Shown one piece after another: positions 1 to 8,967 of a stretch of DNA of 46,578 nucleotides (its first letter is position 1; each line of letters opens with the position of its first letter). The translations under genes and the position numbers were made by a program. The notes under the pieces were generated by a model that saw only the letters and a program-made list of their open reading frames with translations, did no database searches and was not told the origin of the DNA. This stretch comes from Yoonia sp. Its GTDB lineage: Bacteria > Pseudomonadota > Alphaproteobacteria > Rhodobacterales > Rhodobacteraceae. The stretch is from assembly GCA_029252195.1 (NCBI GenBank), contig JAQXBV010000052.1:1-46578 (forward strand). Reading direction: 5' to 3'.

Positions 1-137
1 CAAGCTCAAGGCGTTCTGCTGCGGAAAGAAAACCAGGACAAATCATACCCGTAGCTGAATCGTTCCACGCCAAAGCGTCAAGACGTCAAATTCGGCTTCC
101 GAAGGACTCAGAGTATAACTGCTTTAAAATTGGCGCG
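1..137. other. left-edge region with no assignable gene
   Basis: No confident gene lies here. The frame of the following lipoprotein is open all the way from base 3 but has no ATG, GTG or TTG before base 138. Two other plus-strand frames enter from the window edge and stop at 52-54 (TAG) and 56-58 (TGA), so the 3' tail of an upstream gene could end here. Which of them is real cannot be decided without sequence to the left. Confidence 0.4.
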
Positions 138-743
138 TTGTTTGTCGGTACAACACTTTTGACAGCTTGCGGAGGGAACGAGCCCAGGTTCGCGCCAGGC
201 ACGGGGCCGTCAGAGGCACAAATTCTTCTTAACCGTACAAATGCCTATGAAGCGACATTCGATTGGGTTGCTCAAATGAGCCAGTCCGGCAACGCCGCGA
301 TGGCGAATGCGACGGGCCGCGCGACCTTTTCCGGCGCGGGCGCCTTGATCGTGAATCCGACGATCATCAATGGCCAGATTGCATTTGCAGAAGCGATCCT
401 TCTTGGCGATGCGGACGTGGCAGTGAACTTTAAAACTGACACGCTGAGCGGCATTGTGACCAATATGTACGGCATTGACGGCAATGAAAACGTCGACACC
501 TATTCGGGCACGATCACAATTAGCAACGGGATCATCGGAGCGGGAGGCGCGAATAATATAGACGCAGATTTCTCAGGCACAGTGCGCGGCAACAACGATG
601 TGATCTCTGTGCGCGGCGAGATGGAAGGCGATTTCTACGGAAACCCCTCCGTGCGCGCGTTGGACCTTGGCGGCGTGGGAACAAGCACTATTCGCGGCTT
701 CAGTGGAACAAGCATCTTCGGTGTGACTGCCGAGCGCGATTAA
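138..743 (+). CDS. TbpB-like beta-barrel surface lipoprotein (start unresolved)
   Basis: Small lipoprotein of the kind that carries a transferrin-binding-protein-B-like C-terminal barrel. Seen in the sequence: a lipobox LTAC followed by GG close to the N-terminus, then a Gly/Asp/Asn-rich body of short beta strands (VAVNFKTDTLSG, SGTITISNG, ADFSGTVRG) and a terminal block GDFYGN..ALDLGG that resembles the GxFYGPxAxExGG ending of TbpB-like domains. The next gene is related in layout. The start is a problem. TTG 138 leaves only ten residues before the lipid-modified Cys and no positive charge. The natural signal peptide (FKIGALFVGTTLLTAC) extends upstream in frame but has no standard start codon. 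This could be a rare start codon, a damaged gene or a sequence error. The ligand is unknown. Confidence 0.65.
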   Translation: MFVGTTLLTACGGNEPRFAPGTGPSEAQILLNRTNAYEATFDWVAQMSQSGNAAMANATGRATFSGAGALIVNPTIINGQIAFAEAILLGDADVAVNFKTDTLSGIVTNMYGIDGNENVDTYSGTITISNGIIGAGGANNIDADFSGTVRGNNDVISVRGEMEGDFYGNPSVRALDLGGVGTSTIRGFSGTSIFGVTAERD

Positions 744-765
744 AGTTGCGGCTGTTTTTGAAATT

Positions 766-797
766 GGCCGCGCAGCACATGCTGGGCGGCCTTTTTT
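766..797 (+). terminator. rho-independent terminator after the first lipoprotein gene
   Basis: Arms GGCCGC (766-771) and GCGGCC (786-791) enclose an inner CAGC/GCTG pairing and are followed by six T residues at 792-797. It lies 23 bases after the stop codon, so the two lipoprotein genes are probably transcribed separately. Confidence 0.85.
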
Positions 798-868
798 ATC
801 CGTGCGATTAACGGCCAATTAACCAAAGTTTGCGATCCCTTAATGGACTATAGTTTTGGGGAACGAAT

Positions 869-1423
869 ATGCGTGTTTTTGTCTTGGTGATCCTACTTTG
901 CGGGCTGACGGGCTGTTCAGGCGGCACCGCAGGGGACGGTTTGCCGCGCAGGGATCAGGCCGCAGCCCTTGAAGCGGCGCTGGCTGAAGAAAATATCTCA
1001 GCCCCTTCCGCATTGCCCACCCGCGGCACGGCAACTTATGTCGGCTTCATGACACTTGGTCTGCCGATTGGCGGGGCGGCGCAGGATTATGTGGGCGATC
1101 TGGACATGGGCGTCGACTTCGGCGCCATTCGCAATCAGGTGTCGGGGAGTGCCTCTAATTTCAATGGATTAACAGGCACACTGACGCTTGCGGGTGGCGA
1201 TCTGGACCGGACAACAGACCCGAATATCAACTACACTTTTGACGGGGCGTTGACGGGGACGCTGGCGCAATCGGGCAATCGTTACAACTTCGATGGCAGT
1301 ATCGTCGGGGAGTTTCGTGGCCGCAATCAAGACGGGCTCACGGGGGTCGTCTTAGGCGACATCAACGGGCTGGACGGTCAGGACCTTTTTGACGGGTCCA
1401 TCGCAGCCACGCGCGACAATTAA
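869..1423 (+). CDS. TbpB-like surface lipoprotein
   Basis: Predicted 184-residue outer-membrane lipoprotein. The signal peptide is clean: Met-Arg, a hydrophobic stretch, then the lipobox LTGC with Cys16 followed by SGG. The mature part has a short Ala/Glu-rich helix (about 30-42) and then a repeated beta-strand pattern (GDLDMGVDFGAIRNQVSG, LTGTLTLAGG, FDGSIVGEFRG) like a single TbpB-type beta-barrel domain. It resembles the preceding lipoprotein in length and strand pattern, which suggests a tandem pair of paralogues. A TATAGT box at 849-854 could serve as a -10 element, but no good -35 is visible. Its stop codon overlaps that of the convergent Hint gene. The role is unknown; ligand binding or surface exposure is inference. 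Confidence 0.75.
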   Translation: MRVFVLVILLCGLTGCSGGTAGDGLPRRDQAAALEAALAEENISAPSALPTRGTATYVGFMTLGLPIGGAAQDYVGDLDMGVDFGAIRNQVSGSASNFNGLTGTLTLAGGDLDRTTDPNINYTFDGALTGTLAQSGNRYNFDGSIVGEFRGRNQDGLTGVVLGDINGLDGQDLFDGSIAATRDN

Positions 1424-2433
1424 TTCGATGAGGCCTTGCGGAGCAGGTTGACCGCGTCGGGGTTCTTGAGCAGCTTTTCCTGCACCTCATAATCAAGGTG
1501 GGCGCGGTGGCCATGGCTTGTTCTAACACCAGAACCAGAGCGCATATGCTCTGGCAGTGCGGCACGGGTGCGCGGGTCAATCAACAGCGATTCCGCGGCG
1601 ATTCCTTCTGCGTAAATGATCTGGTGCTCGTCGAACAGAAGTTGGAAATAATCGACAAACCCGCCGTCGCGGCGATAGACCGTGTCGCCATTGATCAAAT
1701 GGCGGACTTTTACCAAGACCTCAGAGCGGCCGGCGCCCAGCTTATCTTGCCTTTGGTAAATGAACAGGCGGTGGTCGGGGCTGACCAGCAGGTCATTTTC
1801 GTTGTGTAGCGCGCCCTTGGCGATAACAATGGGTGCGAATTCTCCAACGGCCCGCAAGGTCGTTTGCCCAACCCAGCGCACGACTTGCGGGCCGTCATCG
1901 CGGGTCAAAACCTTATCGCCGACCTGCAAGTCCTCGATCTGGCGCTGCTCGCCAGAGGCCATGGTGATATGGGTGCCGCGGGTAAACGACACGCTGGCGA
2001 CCTCAGCGAAGCGGGTCGTTGCGGCATCCTTATCAACGCCGACAAGGCGATAATTCATATCCGAGAAGAGATTGGCCAGCGGTAACAGATAGGTGGCCTC
2101 TAGCCCGCCGTCTTCGATCTCGACAAGGACGAGGACCTCATACGTCGTGCTATCCGTGCCCATTAAGGTTACGCACCTGTCAAGATAGACCAAATTGCCC
2201 GGCTTTCCGATGCCTGTTGAGGAGTCTATCTCGAAACCTTCTGCTTCTTCACGCAGGCTAAGGCTCAGCGGATGGCGGGTTGCACGCCCGAAAAGCTGAT
2301 AAACATCATCCATAACCAATTCGTCGGCAAACGAAATACCTTCGCCTTCTGCCACGCCTTCCACGACGACAAAATCGTCCGATCGCAAAACAGCAACTGT
2401 TTGCATCAATGGGCGGATAGGGCTTTCAGACAT
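1420..2433 (-). CDS. Hint (Hedgehog/Intein) domain protein
   Basis: Protein with an N-terminal domain of about 145 residues and a Hint_2-type domain at roughly 149-290: SFTRGTHI, then IEDLQVGDKVLTRD, VRWVGQ, LLVSPDHRLF and AESLLID, the usual order of Hint blocks. Hint domains catalyse N-S or N-O acyl shifts leading to autoprocessing. Here the residue at the usual splice-junction Cys is Ser149 (the family normally reads CFxxGT), so chemistry, if any, would run through an ester. I prefer the start at 2433 (MSESPIRP) because family members begin close to the TVAV strand. The frame also allows an ATG at 2484. Such proteins are common in roseobacters and have no settled role. Confidence 0.8.
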   Translation of the reverse strand: MSESPIRPLMQTVAVLRSDDFVVVEGVAEGEGISFADELVMDDVYQLFGRATRHPLSLSLREEAEGFEIDSSTGIGKPGNLVYLDRCVTLMGTDSTTYEVLVLVEIEDGGLEATYLLPLANLFSDMNYRLVGVDKDAATTRFAEVASVSFTRGTHITMASGEQRQIEDLQVGDKVLTRDDGPQVVRWVGQTTLRAVGEFAPIVIAKGALHNENDLLVSPDHRLFIYQRQDKLGAGRSEVLVKVRHLINGDTVYRRDGGFVDYFQLLFDEHQIIYAEGIAAESLLIDPRTRAALPEHMRSGSGVRTSHGHRAHLDYEVQEKLLKNPDAVNLLRKASSN

Positions 2434-2579
2434 TCGGGACCAATTCTTACCTAAATCCTTACTGACGTAAGTGGGCCTATGCATCCCGTCAACTTAACGA
2501 CATGCCTTTTGAGTTGTCTTTATGGACAGTTGGCATCAGTATTTGTGGAAATCACTAATATCTGGTTAGGAAATAGGAC

Positions 2580-3359
2580 ATGGAACTTGGGATCAAAGGG
2601 AAGAAGGCGCTTGTCTGTGCGTCGTCAAAGGGCCTTGGGCGTGGATGCGCCGAGGCGCTGGCGGCCGCTGGCGTCGATCTCATCCTAAACGGGCGAACGA
2701 TCGAGACGCTTGCAGCAACCGCTGCTGAGATCCGTGCAGAGTATGGCGTGACTGTCGAGACTGTCTGCGCTGATGTCAGCACCCAACAAGGGCAAGATGC
2801 GCTCCTTTCGGCTGCCAATGACGTCGATATTCTTGTCACGAACGCGGGCGGCCCACCGCCAGGGCTTTGGTCCGACTGGGACCGCGACGATTTTATCAAG
2901 GCGCTTGACGCGAATATGCTGGCGCCCATCGCATTGATGAAAGCTTTGCTGCCAAGGATGATCAGCAAAGGCTGGGGCCGTGTTGTCAATATCACCTCCG
3001 GGTCGGTCAAGGCGCCTATCCCGCAATTGGGGCTCTCAAACGCGGCACGAGCGGGGCTTACAGGGTACGTCGCGGGCACATCGCGCCAAGTGGCGAAGCA
3101 CGGCGTGACGATCAACAATATGCTCCCCGGCATCCACGCGACAGATCGCGCCATCTCTCTTGATCAAGGCGTTATGGCGGCACAGGGCATTGATATGGAG
3201 GCTGCCAAGGCACAGCGCGCCGCAACCATCCCCGCTGGCCGCTACGGCACGGCTGCGGACTTTGGGGCCACCTGTGCATTCCTGTGTTCCGCGCACGCAG
3301 GCTTTATCGTCGGGCAAAATATTGTCATCGACGGTGGTGCCATCAACGCGACCATCTGA
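2580..3359 (+). CDS. atypical SDR oxidoreductase lacking the YxxxK pair
   Basis: 259-residue Rossmann-fold protein of the short-chain dehydrogenase/reductase family. Seen: a glycine-rich nucleotide loop ASSKGLG (14-20), NAG at 88-90, NITSGS at 138-142 and a C-terminal IDGG. The catalytic Tyr-xxx-Lys is absent. The aligned segment reads SNAAR (153-157), so Tyr is Ser and Lys is Arg. This matches a recognised subgroup of FabG-like SDRs with an LSNxxR motif whose reaction is not established. The start is supported by a purine-rich stretch (AGGAAATAGGA) just upstream. The stop overlaps the ATG of the next gene (TGATG at 3357-3361), so the two are translationally coupled. Calling it a 3-oxoacyl-ACP reductase would be over-annotation. 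Confidence 0.85.
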   Translation: MELGIKGKKALVCASSKGLGRGCAEALAAAGVDLILNGRTIETLAATAAEIRAEYGVTVETVCADVSTQQGQDALLSAANDVDILVTNAGGPPPGLWSDWDRDDFIKALDANMLAPIALMKALLPRMISKGWGRVVNITSGSVKAPIPQLGLSNAARAGLTGYVAGTSRQVAKHGVTINNMLPGIHATDRAISLDQGVMAAQGIDMEAAKAQRAATIPAGRYGTAADFGATCAFLCSAHAGFIVGQNIVIDGGAINATI

Positions 3360-4474
3360 TGGGTAAGGGCGATAGCCTTGCCGACCAGCTTTTCAACGAG
3401 ACCAGCCTGCATCTTCTTGCCGGCGGGTTTGAAAAGGCTGGCGTGTTTCAGGCCAAGCCATTTGTTGCAGATGTGGTCCGCGGGTTTCCGGCGCTTGCCC
3501 TGAAGCAGCGGATTACCCATATCGCGGATCACCTTTCAAAAGTGTTACCTTCTGACTTTTTATCGGCAAAAGATGCGATCCTCGCAGGGTTGCCGCCGCC
3601 GTTGGATCCTTCAAAAAACGATAATGACTTCGGCCACTTTGTTTATGCGTCACTTGGGGTTTGCATTGAAAAACATGGCCTTGCAGGGCATATTGAAAGT
3701 AGCCTTGACCTGCTTGAGCAGATCACGCAGCGGTTCTCGATGGAGTTCTCGCTCAGGGCATTTTGGAATCATAATAAGGCGGCGACTTTGGCGAAGGTCC
3801 AGGGCTGGACCCAGCATCCAAGCTATCACGTGCGCCGATTGGCGTCCGAGGGCACGCGGCCCAGGCTGCCTTGGGGGCAAAACGTGCATCTGACACCGGA
3901 AGAGACGCTGCCGATCCTAGACGCGCTGCACGCGGACCGGACACGGTTTGTGACAAGATCGGTCGCTAATTATGTGAATGATATCACAAAAACAGATCCA
4001 GACGCGGTGCGGGGCAGGCTCGATATGTGGCGCAAATCGGGGATGCAAAGCCCATCAGAAGCGGACTGGATGCGTAAACATGCATTGCGGACGTTGGTGA
4101 AGTCGGGGCATGAAGGGGCGATGGTGCATCTCGGTTATGCCACTGATATTGTTGTGAAAAACGCAAAAATTTCGATTCCAGCGAAGGTGTACCTCAACGA
4201 CAAGCTAAAAATCGAGGTCGGGTTTGTACCGCAAGCCGGCGGACCAATCATCGTCGATTATGTGATCGGCTTCCGAAAAGCGAATGGTAAAATTTCAGAA
4301 AAAACATTCAAATTGAAGGTGTTGAATGGCGTGTCTCAAGTGCCGATATCGCTTGCGAAGATGCATCATTTTGATGGCACGGCGACCACGTTTAAGCTTT
4401 ATGCTGGCGTGCATCATATCCATCTGCAACTGAACGGGCGAAAGGTCGCAACGCAGGCCTTTACTGTGTCGTAA
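3359..4474 (+). CDS. alkC: AlkC-type DNA alkylation repair glycosylase with C-terminal Ig-like domain
   Basis: AlkC-family HEAT-repeat DNA glycosylase, which excises cationic alkylated bases such as 3-methyladenine and 3-methylcytosine without flipping the base. The product is 371 residues from the ATG at 3359. Helical HEAT-like repeats fill about 1-260, including the conserved block PSYHVRRLASEGTRPRLPWG. A beta-rich tail of roughly 105 residues (VDYVIGFRKANG, KTFKLKV, GVHHIHLQLNGRKV) matches the Ig-like domain known in part of the AlkC family. I reject the upstream in-frame ATG at 3284 because it lies inside the SDR gene, whereas 3359 forms a TGATG junction with the SDR stop. The link to an SDR is unexplained. 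Confidence 0.85.
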   Translation: MGKGDSLADQLFNETSLHLLAGGFEKAGVFQAKPFVADVVRGFPALALKQRITHIADHLSKVLPSDFLSAKDAILAGLPPPLDPSKNDNDFGHFVYASLGVCIEKHGLAGHIESSLDLLEQITQRFSMEFSLRAFWNHNKAATLAKVQGWTQHPSYHVRRLASEGTRPRLPWGQNVHLTPEETLPILDALHADRTRFVTRSVANYVNDITKTDPDAVRGRLDMWRKSGMQSPSEADWMRKHALRTLVKSGHEGAMVHLGYATDIVVKNAKISIPAKVYLNDKLKIEVGFVPQAGGPIIVDYVIGFRKANGKISEKTFKLKVLNGVSQVPISLAKMHHFDGTATTFKLYAGVHHIHLQLNGRKVATQAFTVS

Positions 4475-4547
4475 CCTTGCCCCTGTCGCGCGGCCTTGCT
4501 AGAGGTCATTTAAACCCAATCGTTTCACTCAGGGATAGCCCGCCACA

Positions 4548-5621
4548 ATGACTGCCCCGCGCCTCGAGATCCGCAACATCGTCAAATCTTTTGGCGGGCG
4601 GCACGTCGTTGACGACGTGAGCCTGAACGTGATGCCCGGACAGGTGACCTGTCTTTTGGGCCCCTCCGGGTGCGGCAAATCTACGACGCTGCGGATCATT
4701 GCGGGCGTTGAGATGCAAGACAGCGGCACAATCCATGTGGACGGGCAATTGGTCTGCGATACGATCACACGGGTGCCGCCCGAGGGCCGCTCGATCGGGT
4801 TGATGTTTCAAGATTTCGCTCTGTTCCCGCATCTGTCTGTGGCAGAAAATGTGGGGTTTGGCCTTGCCGGGGGCACCCGTAAGAACGGCGCGCGCATCGG
4901 TGAGCTGCTTGAGAAGGTGGGCATGTCGCGGTTCGTGGATGCCTACCCGCACGAACTTTCGGGGGGAGAGCAGCAGCGGGTTGCACTTGCCCGCGCTTTG
5001 GCGCCCAAGCCCAAGATCATGTTGATGGACGAGCCTTTTTCGGGGCTTGATGACCGCCTGCGCGATGATATCCGTGACGAGACATTGGCGGTGTTGAAGG
5101 ATGAAGGCGCAGCGGTTCTCCTTGTCACCCATGAACCTGAAGAGGCCATGCGGATGGCGGATGAAATCGCCCTGATGCGCGGTGGCCGGATTGTGCAGCG
5201 CGGCGCACCCTATCATATTTATAACGCACCAGTCGACAAAGAGGCCGCGAGTTTCTTTAGTGATATAAACGTGATCCGTGGCAAGGTGCAGGGCGCGCTG
5301 ACCGATACACCTTTTGGCCAATTTCTGGCACCCGGTGTGCCCGATGGCACGGAGGTCGATATTGTGATCCGGCCCCAGCACTTGAAAATCGACTTTGATC
5401 GTGCCGGGCGTGGCCCCAATCCGACGCCCGCCGATGGCACGCCTGCGCGCGGGCTGGTGCAGCGTGCCCGCTTCATGGGGTCTGATAGCCTTGTCGAGTT
5501 CAAAATGGATTTCGATGGCTCGATCTTGCGGGCGCTGATCCCGTCGGTGTTTTTGCCAAAGCCGGGCACGCCGCTGTGGATCATGATCCGCCGCGACCGT
5601 TGTTTTGTCTTTCCGCGTTAA
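4548..5621 (+). CDS. ABC transporter ATPase, FbpC-like (ferric iron type)
   Basis: 357-residue ABC ATPase of the CUT1/FbpC branch, energising import of a substrate bound by a periplasmic protein. Seen: Walker A GPSGCGKST, Q-loop MFQDFALFPH, signature LSGGEQQRVALARAL, Walker B IMLMDEP, switch His in LLVTHEPEEA, and a C-terminal OB-like regulatory region (VIRPQHLKID, GSDSLVEFKMD). The sequence is closest in style to ferric iron uptake ATPases, but no permease or binding protein lies nearby, so the substrate is uncertain. It follows alkC by 73 bases. Its stop overlaps the convergent DUF1289 stop in the shared bases TTAA. Confidence 0.85.
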   Translation: MTAPRLEIRNIVKSFGGRHVVDDVSLNVMPGQVTCLLGPSGCGKSTTLRIIAGVEMQDSGTIHVDGQLVCDTITRVPPEGRSIGLMFQDFALFPHLSVAENVGFGLAGGTRKNGARIGELLEKVGMSRFVDAYPHELSGGEQQRVALARALAPKPKIMLMDEPFSGLDDRLRDDIRDETLAVLKDEGAAVLLVTHEPEEAMRMADEIALMRGGRIVQRGAPYHIYNAPVDKEAASFFSDINVIRGKVQGALTDTPFGQFLAPGVPDGTEVDIVIRPQHLKIDFDRAGRGPNPTPADGTPARGLVQRARFMGSDSLVEFKMDFDGSILRALIPSVFLPKPGTPLWIMIRRDRCFVFPR

Positions 5622-5857
5622 CGGTTCAACCGCGCGGCACGTCCACCGCGCCGCTTGGTGATCTGGCCCGCGCGGTCCGGCAGTGCGGCCATGATCTCGC
5701 GCCGTGCCTCAGGGGTCATGCGTGACCACGCGCCAATCTCGTCAATTGAGCGCAGGCAGCCTGTACACAGACGGCTTTCGGGATGGATCACGCAAATCTT
5801 GATGCAGGGGCTTTCGACCTCTGCGCGGACCCAGATATCATCGGTGTCTTTGGTCAT
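5618..5857 (-). CDS. DUF1289 small Cys-rich protein
   Basis: 79-residue protein of the DUF1289 family. The conserved core is SPCIKICVIHP....LCTGCLRSIDEIGAWSRM, with Cys residues spaced like a small metal-binding motif (C..C....C..C). The family is widespread in proteobacteria and has no assigned function; metal binding is inference. It starts 4 bases after ruvX stops and is the last gene of a minus-strand run ccmI-ruvX-DUF1289. Confidence 0.85.
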   Translation of the reverse strand: MTKDTDDIWVRAEVESPCIKICVIHPESRLCTGCLRSIDEIGAWSRMTPEARREIMAALPDRAGQITKRRGGRAARLNR

Positions 5858-5861
5858 GTGA

Positions 5862-6332
5862 TCAGCCCTTCAAATGGCCCAAACGGTCCAGCATTCCCTG
5901 CAAAATAAACCCGGCTGCCACATGGTCAACCAGCTCTGCGCGACGTTTACGCGACATATCCGCCTCTATCATCGCCCGCTCGGCGGCCACGGTCGACAAA
6001 CGCTCGTCCCAGTAGGTGATCGGCAGATCTGTCAGGCGCGCCAGATTGCGGGCAAAGGCGCGGGTAGCTTGGGCGCGCGGGCCCTCGGATCCGTCCATAT
6101 TGCGCGGCAGGCCCAGCACAATCGCTTGGGCCTTGCGCTCGTCCAGAAGCTTGAGCAGGGCGGCTGCATCGACGCCGAATTTCTTACGCTTGATCGTCAG
6201 GACAGGGGTCGCCACGCCGCGCATCAGATCCGACATGGCAACGCCAATCGTGACCGTCCCCAGATCAAGCCCCGCAATCCCGCCAAAAGCGGGCAGGGTC
6301 GCCGCAAACTCTTCGACAGTTTCGCAGATCAC
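5862..6332 (-). CDS. ruvX: putative Holliday junction resolvase RuvX/YqgF
   Basis: 156-residue YqgF/RuvX-family nuclease, an RNase H-like fold implicated in Holliday junction resolution or 16S rRNA 5' processing. Seen: the first acidic motif [12 protein letters not shown] (Asp of the RNase H-like active site), [16 protein letters not shown], the YWDERLSTV motif and the final Asp in ELVDHVAA. The start is GTG at 6332, overlapping the ccmI stop (GTGA), so translation is probably coupled to ccmI. Confidence 0.92.
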   Translation of the reverse strand: MICETVEEFAATLPAFGGIAGLDLGTVTIGVAMSDLMRGVATPVLTIKRKKFGVDAAALLKLLDERKAQAIVLGLPRNMDGSEGPRAQATRAFARNLARLTDLPITYWDERLSTVAAERAMIEADMSRKRRAELVDHVAAGFILQGMLDRLGHLKG

Positions 6333-7522
6333 TGCGCAACCCCTGCCGCTTCGGCTGCGGCCCGCAATGTGGCCAATTCTGCGTCCGCGCCGGCAAAGAC
6401 GGTCTGCGCTTCGGCCCAGATCGCTGCCGCATTCTCGGCCTCACCCAAGACGCCGTAAGCGGTGATGAGCCGCGCCCATTCAGAGGCAGGGCCACCCTCA
6501 TCGGCAAGACGGCCAGCAAGCTGAGACACCATCCCGCGGATCATGTCCTGACGGTCGCCTTCGGTCATCGTTTGGGCATTGGCGATATCGTCGGCGTTCG
6601 GGCCTCTGAGCGCTGGCAGTGAATATTTCACACCAGCGCGAAAGGCCGCATCTTCAATCTGGGAGCGGGCGGCGGCGACATGAAACTCGGTTGGGTCCCC
6701 CCCCTCGACAATCGGACGCCACAAGCGGAACGCCACATCAGAGCGGTCAGTCTGATAGTAAAGAGCGCCCATGTAATACAGCGCGCCCGCGTTTTCCGGA
6801 TCGGCCTCAAGAATCTGGCGAACCAAGACTTCTGCTTCGGGCGAGACCAGCCCATCCGCTGCCGTGACCATCAGATCGACCATCAGGCGCTTGTCATCCA
6901 CGCTCGCCGCGTCGCCCCTGAGGGTCATGACACGGGCCTGCGCCTCTACGGCGGCTGGATATTCACGCATCTGCGCTTCGTGGTAGGCCAGCAGCTCCCA
7001 GCCGCGCAGATCATCGGGGCGAGTGGGGACAAGTTTGCGCAGTTGCTCGACAGAGGCGAGGTAATCGGCAGGCACGTCGGGGGCAAGCGGTGGCAGGGCT
7101 GCGGCTTGCAAGGCGGCCTGATCGGGGCGATTGAGGCGCATCTCATCGCTGGCCGCAATCCGCGCTTTGAGCGGCAAATCGGGATAACCAATCGCGCCAA
7201 GTTGCCAATAGGCGCCAAGGCCCGCAGCCGTGATCACGCCAATAACGGCAATCGCCACGCCACGCGACGGCGCAGAGCCGCCCCGCGTCATATGCCGCCC
7301 GTCAGCTGCCAAAAGGCGACGCTGTACTTCGACACGGGCGCGGTCGGCTTCGAGCTGATCGATCGTGCCACGTGCGACGTCATTCTCCAGTTCGGCCAAT
7401 TGGGCGCGGTAAAAGGCGACGTCCGGGTCGGCTGCGGGCGGCTTTTGTCCATCCCAAAGCGGCTTTACAACCAAGACGCCCACTACCAAGCTGAGCACGA
7501 CGCAAATAATCCAGAAAACCAT
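6329..7522 (-). CDS. ccmI: c-type cytochrome biogenesis protein CcmI
   Basis: 397-residue CcmI, which chaperones apocytochrome c to the CcmF/H haem ligase. Seen: an N-terminal membrane helix ([19 protein letters not shown]), the heptad-like stretch [18 protein letters not shown] typical of CcmI, a second membrane helix near 86-106, and TPR repeats through 170-390 ([19 protein letters not shown]). It heads a minus-strand operon with ruvX and DUF1289. Most other ccm genes of this window (ccmABCDG) are 21 kb away, and ccmE, ccmF and ccmH are not present. Confidence 0.92.
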   Translation of the reverse strand: MVFWIICVVLSLVVGVLVVKPLWDGQKPPAADPDVAFYRAQLAELENDVARGTIDQLEADRARVEVQRRLLAADGRHMTRGGSAPSRGVAIAVIGVITAAGLGAYWQLGAIGYPDLPLKARIAASDEMRLNRPDQAALQAAALPPLAPDVPADYLASVEQLRKLVPTRPDDLRGWELLAYHEAQMREYPAAVEAQARVMTLRGDAASVDDKRLMVDLMVTAADGLVSPEAEVLVRQILEADPENAGALYYMGALYYQTDRSDVAFRLWRPIVEGGDPTEFHVAAARSQIEDAAFRAGVKYSLPALRGPNADDIANAQTMTEGDRQDMIRGMVSQLAGRLADEGGPASEWARLITAYGVLGEAENAAAIWAEAQTVFAGADAELATLRAAAEAAGVAQ

Positions 7523-7722
7523 GTGACCCCATTTCGTTGTTGTCTCTACCTATGCCGCCAGAGGTCACAAGAAAAGACCCTGCGACAACGGGACATTCCC
7601 ATCTGTAATGCTATGTCGTAAAACATCGCTGACAGGGCGCTGGCAGTATCCTTCGATATCGGCCATTCGTTCAGAAACAACACAATGACGCCCGCTGGCA
7701 CCTTGAAGGGATTCGGACCGAT

Positions 7723-8967
7723 ATGAAAAAGTATTCAGCATTCGCCATCGCCCGCGAGGCATTCCGCCAACATACGGGCTGGGAGCGCGCTTGGGCCAAG
7801 CCCGAGCCGAAAAAGAAATACGATGTGATCATCGTGGGCGCAGGCGGCCACGGCCTTGCCACCGCCTATTACCTTGGCAAAAACTTCGGCATCACCAATG
7901 TCGCCATCATCGAAAAAGGCTGGCTTGGCGGCGGGAACACGGGGCGGAACACAACGATCATTCGCTCCAACTATCTGCAAGACCCGTCAGCGGCGATCTA
8001 TGAAAAGGCACGTAGCCTTTACGAGACGATGTCTCAGGATCTCAACTACAACGTTATGTTCAGCCCGCGCGGCGTCATCATGCTGGCCCAAACCCAGCAC
8101 GAGATTCGCGGCTATCAGCGCACGGCCCATGCCAACGCCCTGCAAGGCGTGAAAACCGAGTGGATTTCGCCGCAGCGGGTCAAGGAACTCGTGCCGATCA
8201 TGAATATCGACGGGCCACGCTACCCTGTTTTGGGCGGCCTCTATCAGGCACGCGGCGGCACAGCGCGCCACGATGCGGTGGCTTGGGGCTATGCGCGGGC
8301 TTGCTCTGCGATGGGCATGGACATCATCCAGCAATGCGAAGTGACGGGCGTGCGCAAGAACGGCGACAAGGTTGTTGGCGTCGACACCACCAAAGGCCCC
8401 ATCGACTGTGACAAGCTTGGCATGGTCGTCGCTGGCCACGCCTCGGTTCTGGCGCAAAAGGCGGGCTTCCGTCTGCCGATCGAATCAGTGGCGCTTCAGG
8501 CGCTGGTTTCCGAACCGATCAAGCCTTGCATGGACGTGGTCGTCATGGCCAACACCGTGCACGGTTATATGTCGCAATCGGACAAGGGCGAAATGGTCAT
8601 CGGCGGCGGCACCGATGGCTACAACAATTACACACAGCGCGGCTCTTTCCACCACATCGAAGAAACCGTGCGCGCCTTGGTCGAGACATTTCCGATGATC
8701 GCGCGCCTCAAGATGCTGCGTCAATGGGGCGGCATCGTGGACGTTACCGGCGACCGCTCACCGATCCTGTCGAAAACACCCGTCGAGGGCATTTTCGTCA
8801 ACTGCGGTTGGGGCACGGGCGGCTTTAAGGCGATCCCGGGCTCCGGTTGGGCCATGGCCGAGCTGATGGCCAAAGGCCACTCACCGCTCACCGAAGAGTT
8901 TTCGATGTTCCGCTTCCGCGAAGGCAAATTCATCGACGAATCTGTGGCAGCAGGGGTGGCGCACTGA
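7723..8967 (+). CDS. soxB: sarcosine oxidase subunit beta
   Basis: Beta subunit (414 residues) of heterotetrameric sarcosine oxidase, which oxidises sarcosine to glycine. Seen: FAD/Rossmann motif VGAGGHG at about 38-44, the dinucleotide-fold follow-up IIEKGWLGGGNTGRNTT, and ARHDAVAWGYAR, where His183 is the probable covalent FMN-binding His of this family. The C-terminal block NCGWGTGGFKAIPGSG is typical. The start is supported by GAAGGGA at 7707-7713. It opens an operon of soxB, soxD, soxA and soxG, the standard order, and its stop overlaps the ATG of a 26-codon ORF. Confidence 0.95.
   Translation: MKKYSAFAIAREAFRQHTGWERAWAKPEPKKKYDVIIVGAGGHGLATAYYLGKNFGITNVAIIEKGWLGGGNTGRNTTIIRSNYLQDPSAAIYEKARSLYETMSQDLNYNVMFSPRGVIMLAQTQHEIRGYQRTAHANALQGVKTEWISPQRVKELVPIMNIDGPRYPVLGGLYQARGGTARHDAVAWGYARACSAMGMDIIQQCEVTGVRKNGDKVVGVDTTKGPIDCDKLGMVVAGHASVLAQKAGFRLPIESVALQALVSEPIKPCMDVVVMANTVHGYMSQSDKGEMVIGGGTDGYNNYTQRGSFHHIEETVRALVETFPMIARLKMLRQWGGIVDVTGDRSPILSKTPVEGIFVNCGWGTGGFKAIPGSGWAMAELMAKGHSPLTEEFSMFRFREGKFIDESVAAGVAH

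Noticed and set aside
4506-5381. 291-codon minus-strand frame opposite the FbpC-like ATPase
   Set aside because: Antisense shadow; its reading frame only exists because of third-position GC bias.
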